This document shows positions 27,901 to 39,195 of a DNA stretch of 64,000 nt, one piece after another. Within the stretch, counting starts at the first letter, position 1. Each line of letters begins with the position of its first letter. This stretch comes from Diadema setosum (lineage: Eukaryota > Echinodermata > Echinoidea > Diadematoida > Diadematidae), in contig CM067067.1 of the NCBI GenBank assembly GCA_033980235.1, positions 35,089,200-35,153,199 of the forward strand, in the 5' to 3' direction. The notes below the pieces were generated by a model. That model had not been told where the DNA came from. It saw only the letters and a list, made by a program, of their open reading frames with translations, and searched no databases. The translations under genes and the position numbers were made by a program.

Positions 27901-30900
27901 ACATCAACTGCATGTACTGCGCGAGGCGCGTCGCGTCGCGGCCCCTCATCTTTCCGTGCAGCACACATACAGTACATTATGTATCACTGTGCGCTGCACA
28001 TAGAATTCCATGACTGACGCGAAATTAAAGAGTCCCAAGAAAAATCATAATTTTGACATATTGCTTCTCTGAATTACTGAATGAAACAAACCGCTTTATT
28101 TTGTACTTTTTATCATCTTGTTACTTCCTAACTGCAATTAGATTCACAAGCATTGTGACCCTGTTTATCAATATCCGAATATTCGACCAGAGATTTTGCG
28201 GGGTCGCAATAACCCCGTTTTTTCTGGTCACTAGTGAATCGATCGAAAATTTATCAGACGAAACAACCCCGAACGGGGTCAAATTATTTTGACCCCGCAA
28301 AATCCAACCCCGCAATTTTTAGAGTGTATATACCCCCTTCAAACTTCGTTTGGCGGGGGTATAATAATAATATTAATAATAATAATAATAATAATGATAA
28401 CAACGTATGTGTTCTGTTATACTTGCATCCACTGAGTAGATTTATATCCTGTGAAATACATGTAAAGTTTTTCTTGAAAAACTAAAATATAACTGAATCG
28501 TATTGCTCAGTGCTGTCATTATGGCAGTACACATCATATGAGATGGCATGCCGTCTGGTAAAAGGAACATCCATGTGATCGCAGTGAATACCAATGGTTC
28601 TAGTATAGTCTGCTGGGTAATGTGTTTGATTCAACATGATTTTCTTTATGAACTGTACACTGTAAAACGAGGAATGTTCGCGTGCATTTTAATTTCGTGA
28701 TAGCCAAGATTCACGAAATTAAAATGCACGCAAAAGTTCTTGTTTACATTATATGCATTGAATGATAAAGGCAACTTGTGAAAATTTCATGCCGCAAAAA
28801 AGGCAGTTGACTCCAATTCATGAAAATTTCATGCCGCGAAAATATTGTTTTACAGTATCTCTCTTTCCAAAGTATATTCTAATCATCCAAGAAACACTGT
28901 AATCATCGAGTAATTTTCCACATAAGCACTGAAATTTACAGCAACAGGGATGACATTTGACTAATCACTATTGGTAGCCAATTCTCCCCACCCCCCCCCC
29001 AAAAAAAAAAAACACCCTTTTATAAAAAATAATTCCAAATACCAGTATCCTGTGAGATTCAAGAATCTCTCTCAACTACATGCTTCATGTACACTGTACA
29101 TGTAAGTTGACAAAATCCTTTTTTTTCCCCTGGCTGGGTCCCAAAACATTTAAAAACAGCAATTACATCTACCCTGCTTTTGTTGTTGTTGTTCTTTTAA
29201 TGAAGCCTTAATGCCGATAGCAATGTGGACAACGTGCCTAATCTAGCTCACTTAAGCGTATTATCTCAGACTAAATTTATTTTTGCAATGTTTCCTGCCT
29301 ACAGCGATAGCGGATCCGTACCCACAGTGGAATGCCGACGCCTTTGTGATCATGATTGACTCTAATGGCGGTATCTGGGAGGGTAAATATTGACTATAGA
29401 CAGCGAAGAATTCATTCATGAGTAGGCGCTGGCTTGTGACAACACTCATCAATAACAATAACTACAACTGTCTAGGTATATCCAAAGCTTCCTACATTCA
29501 TGGTTAAACACAACCTTCTTTTCCCCACCCCCACCCCTTCCTTCTTTTACAGTAGATGGGGCATTCTAGTTATCCATCCATTATCATTCATAATATTTAA
29601 AAGATTGATGTGAACAACAACAAGAGGGAAAGATCAGATCATATGACAAAGTCTCTCACTGTGGACCTGCCTACATAATATAGTAGGACAACTTGTGCCC
29701 ATGGATGTTATTTCCTCAATCTGTGATATTTCAGGCATTGAAAATGAAGGGGACTGCTGAAAAAGCAAAATAATGCTTGATTTTATAAAGTCCCTGAAGA
29801 ATCGCTGGGGACAGGATGTTTGTGGATATATGTATAGATAGATGGAAAGATTGCCAGATAGATAGATAGTGTAGATATAGATAGACTGATTTTATAATGT
29901 TATAAGATCATATATTTGATAGATAGATAGATAGAATGAAAGAGATACATCAAATATATGGAAGAACCAAAAGGAGACCGGGAAACAAATCTGAGGAAAG
30001 GTAGGGATGACACATTTGAACTGCACAGTTGGAAAAAAGTGACGCACAAGTGATTATCTCTATGTAACCGACTGCCAACATCAAAGACAGCAGATTATAT
30101 TTCTTTCCCACAATTTTTGATGATGCAAGGCCCAAAATGTACAAGACACTTTATTTCAAATTTGTGATAAATGATATATGAGCAGGGTGGCAAACACTGC
30201 GATGCATATGAACAGGGCTGCCAAGATAACAACATAGGCAATTAAACAGCAAGTACTGTTCTTCTATTTTCTTAATTATAAAGCTAATCATATTATGGTC
30301 ACATTCACCAATTTCATAGAGTACTATTATAGATCATGGCTGCACATTTGTGAGAAAGTGCTGTCAAGGGCTCAACATTAACCTTTTTTTTTTTTTCTCT
30401 CTGATCGCCTGTCTGGGCTACTAAGCTCTTTAAAATTTGAAATTTTGGTGGCCCGAAAAAGAAATGTACACATAGTGGCCAAAAATAAGAGGAAACATAA
30501 CAATCCACTATGAATCTTCAGTGCCTGGACGGGCCACCATCAAGGTAGCCTTTTCGGAAATTTGGTGCTGTAACATCAATTTTTAGTGGCCCTGGGCCAC
30601 TGCTCATGCTCAGCCCTGCTGTAAAGCATGCCACCATGGAGCCCCATGGTGCTACTATGAATTTATAAACATTACACATTCTTATGTGTTTTTAAAAAGT
30701 AGCCATGCATGCCCACATTCCTGAACTGCTTGCAATAAGACCTAGAGTATCATTGGGAATTAATCACTTAACTTGTTGACTAACTATGAAATATAACTAC
30801 AGAATAATGACATTTAAAGAAAACCTATATGCTCATAATTTGTTGTTCAGGAAGCTAATACCATAAATCTCAAAGTCTAAATGAAATCATAAATCATATG

Positions 30901-33900
30901 ATTCTCTACTGTGCAGAGTTGAGCTATACGGGAATTTGGAGACAATCCAAAGATGAAGATGATTTCAGAATTTATGAAATAAGGAGTGCAACAGTTCTTG
31001 TGTTTCACAATTTCAATGTAACAAGACACATGACAGTCATTTCAAACTGACGAGTAATCAATTTATCACAGAAAAATTCTAGTCACTCCTTGACTCAAGT
31101 GATTTCAAGACTGTGATACAGTACATGTACATGATTACATCTGTACACTAGTTACCACAATTCAGTGTTACTGTAAAATCAGAAACTTTCACATGCAAGA
31201 AATTTTCGCAAATTTTGTGATGAGCCAAGATTCACAAAATCAAAATGCCAATTAAAGTTCTTATCTACAGTAGCAAATTTGCGAAAATTTCATTGGGAAA
31301 AAGGCTGTTGGCTCCAATTCGTGAAAATTTAATGTCACGAATATTTCTGTTTTTTACAGTAATTAGAGCTTGAGAGAGAGAAAGCGATTGATTTCATTTT
31401 GTGACATGAATAGCCCGATTCCTGCATCCACTATTTCTGATGGGGAAAAAAATAAATAAGAGGTCAAGCCAATCTGCTCCACAGTTCCAATCTACAACAT
31501 TTGTACAAAAAATGGTATGCAGCAAATCAATTGGTAAGCCCTATCTCTGAGAACTGCCCTCGCTTATTTTTATTGTGTTTCACCTACAGAAATGCCCCAA
31601 TATTGAGAAAAAAGGCAATACGCAAATACTTGCTATTGTCGATTACATGATTCTTGAAGTGAATAAACACTGCGAACAAACACAAAATATGTGGGCCTTC
31701 AAAGGGCATTTTTTTTTTTACTGCAATTCATATCGCAAGAACCTATGCTACCCAGGTGTATGACATTGAGTAATTTTATCCTGCGCTACCAGCTTGTGGT
31801 CAGTGGGAGCGGACAGACTACAGCCCCAGGTCAGTCATCTGTCAGGTCACTACTTATGGTCAAGATTTGAATACCACCAGGCAGCTAGTGCGATTACCAG
31901 GGCAGCATACAATTAGTCTATTTTTATATCTTGGGCAGTGCTGATTGCAAATTTCCGTTCGTCCCCTCAGAAAGACACTTTCACACAGCACTGTGCTTTT
32001 GATTGCAAACTGTTCAGATTAAGTTGTGGGGTATCATATAGCCATATTGTACTTTATTGCAATTAATCCATGGAGGACAAGTCCTGAGTATACTCGGGCA
32101 GGTGTCTATGGGAAATGTGTGTTGTAGCAAAATCAGTCCGTCCTCAACGGGATAAAGATAATCTACCAGTACTGCATAAGGAAGAGGTTAAACTGTTACT
32201 TGTGCAAACTCCAGCAAATTCTTCATTATGCAAAATGGCAAATTCTAATATTATGAAAATCACCAGATGGAATCAAACATCTTAGTTGATATGTGGTAAT
32301 TTCAAAATTATTTATCATTACCGTACTAAATATTGATGTAATTTCAATTTTGTTTACCATAAGTTATTAGTCTGCATGCAATGCTTCTGAAACTATACTA
32401 GCACATTAATACCAAAAACACAATTTCCACGTTTTGTTTTTGAGCAGTCTTTCTTTACTGCACATCTGCTCAAAAGTAATGATTCAAATTTTTACTTCGA
32501 ATTAAAATTATCAACCACACACATAAATGTAACATCAAATGTTTCTGTCCTTATAAGTACATATGGGAGAGCAGTAAGATTATTATACAATAAATAACCT
32601 AATGCCTCAAGCATTTTGCACTGTATATGATTGTGAACAAGTTGGCAACTTACGATTTCCATAACTTTTTGTGTGCTTAATACTTGATTCTAATGAAACT
32701 TTTATTGCTTTTTATTTTAATTTTACCCTACTGTTGATTGCTAACTTGAACACAGAGTGACACTTTGTTTTACAAAGACATACAATCTGATTCAAGTACA
32801 TAAAGCTGGCACAGACTCAGACAGCCATTGCTTGTATGCATTCCTTGTTCAGCAGATAGACAACTCACTATTATACAATTCCAGATAAATGTTGGAGACT
32901 CAATACTTCCAGCGATTACACAAGAGTATTGAGTTTTTTTTTTTTTTTTTTTTTGCGGTTGAATTCGGAACTGACTGTACAGTCAATTTTGTGTCATAGC
33001 AGTGAAACAGCAAGACATTCCCAACTCTATTTTGGGGTTTATAGGAGTAACACAAATGACCTTTCAGAAACATTTTACCATTATCTCTTTTTTTTTCTTC
33101 TAATTTTCTTCTTTTTTTCTCTTTCTTTTTTCTGTCTTTTTTTTTTCTAATCTCAATTTGAATGTGAGCTACACGCACGGGCATGGTTTCATCGTATTGG
33201 TGCAACTCGACAAGAGTCACAAACATCAGGCAGCTTCAAAACAAAGTGCACCCATGACATCAAAAAGTCCAGCATGGGAAGCTAATTTGCATACAGGCAG
33301 TCACTGTGGAATATCATGTATGGTTTATTTCTGTTTTGTTTTATCTGATCAAATTGAATAAACCCCCACCCCTTCTGACATGACTAGAGTACATATTGCA
33401 CCATCAGAACTATATTTACAGTATATTGCACAGGTGGGATAACGATACATACAAGTAACTGCGGGTGTGTGAGAGAGTCCATTTTTTTTTACTCATTGAA
33501 GACAAGCTGATTTTCCAACAGCACAGGCTTCCCAGACACCTGCCCAAGTATACATATTCACATTTCTGGGATACAAGTTTTTAGGGTTGTGTTGATCGAC
33601 TCACACATCTTATGCTTGTAGTTCCCATAATTCACAAAAAAACAGGACTGTCATATTTGTTTGTTTGTTTGTTTGTGTGTGTGTGTCACTGTGTGTGTGT
33701 GTGTGCAGTTTGTCAGCAAAGTCTACTGACGGTCAACATTGTGACATGATCTTGGTAAATTTACAAGTGAAGTAACTTTTGAAATTTTGAGATATAGCTG
33801 CCACAAAAAGTGTCCTGTGATAATGAAAAAAAAAAAGAAAGACTTTGTCAAACACAATAGGTGATATGCTGATAGTGCATCACTTAACAATAAGTTGTAA

Positions 33901-36900
33901 GTACAATAGGTGACATTGATACAATATAGATCACCAAAAAATAGTTTGTAACAATTTAGGTGATACGCTGTAAGCATTTCACCTAAACTGTAATTAGGAA
34001 TTATTTTTAGGTAGCATATCACCTAAAAATGATTCGTTTATAATACAATTTAGGTGATGTGCTGTAAGCATTTCACCTAAATTGTATTTAGAAATTATTT
34101 TTAGGTAGCGTATCACCTAAAGATAATTTGTAATTTATACAATACATAGGTGATGCGCTGATAGCTATCACCTAATAACGAAAAAAAAAAAGACTTGATC
34201 TCATTACTGGAGATAAAGAAAAAGAAAGAAAGATGTTTGCAAACACTAAAAATAATTTGTAAATACAATAGGTGATACGCTGATGGCATATTGCCTAAAA
34301 ATAATTTGTAAATACAACTGGTGATCATCTAAAAATAATTTGTAAATATTATAGATGATATGCTGATAGCTATACAAGAAAAAGGAGATCTGATCTCTTC
34401 ACTGAGAAAAGATTCATGATACTCAGAATTGGGCACAATCAGAGTTTACCAAGATACAGAATAAATTATTTTTTACTTTGGAGTCATTGACCCTAATCTA
34501 TATACAGGAATTGAATTAGAAAAGCACTTCAAGAAAGGCAGACCTTAGCTGAGCAGCTCATTTCCACCCATACACGTGTGCTGATAATCGCCCAAATTCC
34601 CCAAAGATAGTAAAAATAAAGCTAAGAAGTGTTTGTAAACCTCATTAACTTCCTGCTGCGTGGCTCCTTATTGTGTGTCAAGTGTGTGTAATTGGATACA
34701 TTTTTTTAAATGTAGTTGATGCAGATATGGGTGCACACTTATCAGGACTGGAAGTTGGGGGTAATGTTCATGTTGGTTGCGTGCGGTAGTGGGGTAGTGG
34801 GATGTGTGGATGTGAGTACAATGTACGTCTTTGGTGTGGATGAGTGGGTACACAGGGGTGTAGGTGGATGTGTACAGGATGTGTGGGTGTGTGTGGGGGT
34901 GTGTGTACGTGGGTGCAAGTGTGTCCAGGTGTTTTGATGGGAGGGTCTCGATCCATGCATGTTGCCTTCATTTTAGCTGTATTTGACAAACTGTTAAAAT
35001 CAAAATTGTTTAGAACAGAACATGCATGCACAGGGACCAAGTGCAATATCTAATGAGTGGAATTATATATTTTTATTAACAGGATGTTGTCATTTAGTTA
35101 TATTGTTCTATTTTCTTTTGTATATTTGTATGTTTGTATATTTGGAGACTGTTACCACAATTTTTATGCCAGAGTGCATGACAATAAATGACTTGAATCT
35201 TGAATCTTGAGCAGAGTTGGTGTTTTATAGTACAGAACACATACATACGTGTATCATATGCAAATTTACGCAAACCTCATATTATACACAGCTTGAACTC
35301 CGAAGTTCATTCATCCTAATTGGCAAAATACAAAAAATCCTTTAAAAGATTCATAAAAATTCCTGGATCACTAACAATATTTAATCATTGTTCCTTACAT
35401 CAATATCAACTTTTCCTGTAAGTTTCATCCAAATCTGTGTTCAACTTTTTGAGTTATTTTGCACACAGACACCCCAATGCCAACAAAAATTAACTTCCTT
35501 CCTTGGTGGTAGGTAAGTGATTTTAACAAATCAATTTGCCTGCCATGACGACCCATCAGAGTACTTTACGACTCATTACCTTTCAGAATGTAACAAAAAA
35601 GGGGGGTCATCATACATCCCAATGAGTTATAATGATTTCAGGATTTTTATTTCTTATATTTTTGCATATTTACACTGTTCATCACCATTGGCGAATGACA
35701 ACATGTTATCTGCGTCTATTGCCAGTGACCAAGCATGCTTGGCTCTCGACCAATGAGATTGCAGGACTCTCTTGCCCTGTTCAATAAGATAGATTGACTG
35801 ATAACTATTATGCAGTACTATTATGATTTAAACCTGAAGTTTATGCTCACCAAATTCAATATTGATATAACATTTGGATATGAAGCTACAGTTGTATGAC
35901 TGTTCGTGTGATTTTCTAAAACAGCCCCTACATGATGTCACGGTTGAGTGATCACAATGAAAGAGTTTCAGTAAACAGAGTTAATGACATGTGACATGAT
36001 CACAGAAAAGTGTTTGGAATTAACTATGAATTGAGATATAGCTGCCAGAAAAAATGCCCACAGTTAAAGAAAAAAAAGAAAGATTTTGTCAAACACAATA
36101 GGTGATACGCTGATAGCGCATCACCTAAAATAATTTGTGAATACAATAATCGCTAAGCTGATAGCATATAAATCACCTAAAAATAACTTGTAAATACGAT
36201 TTAGGTGATACGCACCTAAATGGTATTTGCTAATTATTTTTAGTTAGCGCACCTATCACCTAAAAATAATCCCTAGCAAATATAATACAATACGTGATAC
36301 GCTGATAGCTATCACCTAATAAAGAAAAACAAGACTTGATCTCGTCATACGTGAAAAAATGATTTGTAAATACAATAGGTGATATGCTGATAGCATATCA
36401 ACTAAAAATAACTTGTAAATATAATAGGTGGTACACTGATTATAGCTGTCACCTATGTCACAAATGTACACACAAGTAGTTATGTACATGTATCAAGGCT
36501 GTATGCATGGTTGTTTTAATGTGTATGTACACAGGTGGACCAGAATAATGGAGAACATTCTATATGATATTAGATATAGTACATACAGGCTGACCAGATC
36601 AGTGGAGAATTTTCTATGTGGTATACAATGTAGCTACAGTACATGTATGCATGTGACAGGAAATACATTATAGCTCACTCAGTCTAGAATGATTTCACCC
36701 ATTCCAGAAAATTCTGGGAAGTGCTTGCATGTTTGGCTGAGTGAGGCACTGTCCCTGTAGCCCAATGTGATTGGTAGTTAATTTTGGCAATGATGTTATG
36801 CACATAGTTAGGCAGTGAGTCATCCAGGATTCCTGGAATTTGGACTTGCTAGTATGTTCAGGTATGTGGCCCCAGGTTGGAGAAAATTACAGAATGTACT

Positions 36901-39164
36901 AGAAAGGGGTGAATGGATAGTATATAAGCCGGAGAAATTCTGCAGTAGGCAGAGTACCCAACACCTCTGCTCTGAGAGTTACGTCACTTCTGGCTCTGAA
37001 GCGACTTGTTATAGTCAGTCCTGTGTTACCTGCTGACCTGCTATACAAACTTTGTTTGTGGAGATAAGGCCTGGGAGACATTTTGCCTGCAGAGAATTAA
37101 TTTGCCTACATTGGAGAGAGACTCCATATTTTAGTGTCAACGGACATTATTACGACAAAGCTGTGACGGGCTGGATTCCTTGCTGGATATTATAAAGTGA
37201 ATCATCATTCAACGCATCAACTAGACGTGGTCGTCATAACGTTTGAATTTTGCATGTTTCGCCGTGGACATATATCGTGGACTTTACCCCGGATTTATAA
37301 TGTGGATTATTGCAACCAGCGCCTCTGGATTTACGTCGGAGGAATCATTCATCGGTGCGTCGCGGATCATTCATCTGTGCATCGAACATCGTATCTGGAC
37401 ACTACCAGGGAACTGTAGGGACTTTGTTCTTTAAGATTTGGATGCATGTAAGTGATTCCATGACCGATTTGTAATTGTTTCTATTGATCATTATTGTGTG
37501 AAACCGATTACGAGTCTGTACCCACAATATCACTGTTAATAAACCGCCTGAACATTAGTTGATTGTTTCTTTTGTGTGATCATTCTCAGAGTGATTGTGG
37601 TCGTAACACCTAATAAAGAAAAGCAAGACTTGATCTCGTCAAGGGGACAAGACAAGTGATACACAGAATTGGGGGCAATAGACAATGAATTTACCAAGAT
37701 GCAGAATGAAGTGTTTTTTACTTTTGACCCTGATCTATACAGCCGAGATGGCGTCTGATCAGAAAGTCATTTGTTTTTTTTTTATTCTTCAGATGTGATC
37801 CCAAAAATGTTAGCTAGAACATATCAAAAGCTGCCAAGAGAAAACTGTTCATGGGTAAGTGGGCTACTGCTCAGTGAATGAAGTTGTGTCAATCAAATTC
37901 ACAAAATTCTTTCGTCGAGATGTTTTCATTGCAACTGATTAACAAATTGCCCTACACCGACGTACACTGTAAATAGCACTGAATTGATCAGTGTTTTAGT
38001 AGTAGCCATGATAAAAAATCATGGGCGTACATACTCCAGCAGGATATGAACCTACAGGTACGACCTCCTGCTCACCTCACAGGTGTCATCTCCACTAGTC
38101 CATCAAGCTTTCGCCCGACAGCAAGTGTTGGTTGTAATCCTTATATCATGCAGCGGGTACTGCGTAATTAATCAAAATTCATGAAATTCTTTCGTCAAGA
38201 TGTTTTCATTACAACTGATTAACAAATTGCCCTACACCGACGTAAATAATAATAATAATAATAAGTAATAATTATTTACGTCGGTGTAGGGCAATTTGTT
38301 AATCAGTTGCAATGAAGTTGTGTCAATTGAAAAAATAAAAATAAAAATGGACCGCAATAGAGATAATGCATAAAATGGTCAAATTTTGCATGTGGCTAAA
38401 TTAATCAATATCTTTTGTTTGTTTTTGGCACTGGTGATGTCATCATACTGAGGAAATGCAAATTTCAATCTGATAGAGAATCTGATAAGCCACATCATGC
38501 TGAAATCTGAGTGAAAAGTAGTCAAGGATATCAAAAGTGACATACGCACAAATGAATGCAAATATTTGACAACATCATTTTGATTGCATTTTCTTTCTTT
38601 CTTTTTTTTTTCATTTCATACAGGAATTGAATAACTTTCAATCAATTTGCCAGCATTGATGACCCATCAGATGACAGACAACTCATCACCTTTCAGAATA
38701 TGTGATAAAAAATGGGGGTAACCTTTAACATTCTTATGAGCAGGTTTTTTTTTTTTTTTTTGGTGTATTTGTACTGTTGACCCACGTGCAAAATTTCAAC
38801 TTTGACAGCCTCGTATGAAGTCATAACCATCAAAACAGATTCAAGTGAAATTTGGTAAACATATTCTCCATGAACTTATCAAGCGATTCCATGGAAAAAC
38901 GGGCACAAAATAACACATGCCGACTAGTGCCCTTGTGAAACTATGAACAGGCCTGAAACATTATCAATGCAAAATGATTTTTAAGTCATTTGCAGTATTT
39001 TTAAATATGCAATAGTTTTGAACACATGACTGACAATTTATGCTCACCAAAATGATAGAAAAAAAAATAATTTGGTTAGGAAACTTACAAAATGGCGCCT
39101 AGATTGCGTCATTGATAAGCAATTGCAATTAACGATTTTCTGGAGTCTCACACTGACATTTATT

Positions 39165-39195
<31 letters not shown>

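Larger units (their letters stand above)
22862..28326. mobile_element. 5.5 kb element with CCCCG/CGGGG hairpin-array ends
   Basis: The inverted termini are CACTCTAAAAAATGCGGGGT and the reverse complement of CCCCGCAATTTTTAGAGTG. The left 290 bp (22870-23160) and right 140 bp (28190-28320) are packed with TGACCCCG and CGGGGTCA units that pair as short hairpins. It is inserted into element B and itself contains element C and a foldback MITE. No transposase ORF is seen; a decayed ORF lies at 25380-25629. No clear target duplication. Confidence 0.6.
22115..28364 (+). mobile_element. Helentron-like element B, interrupted
   Basis: Begins with the same AACTAGAAATGTCGCT as element A, then GTTATACCCCCGCCAAAC at 22141. 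The pairing 3' copy GTTTGGCGGGGGTATA is at 28348-28363 within a hairpin. The body at 22180-22850 is a tandem array of about 160-bp units and ends in GACCGCCCGACCGTCC. The 3' hairpin is separated from it by the inserted element at 22862-28326. Confidence 0.6.

Noticed and set aside
34716..35053. Cys/Gly/Val-rich and His/Thr/Pro-rich ORFs on both strands
   Set aside because: Products of the GT-rich minisatellite.
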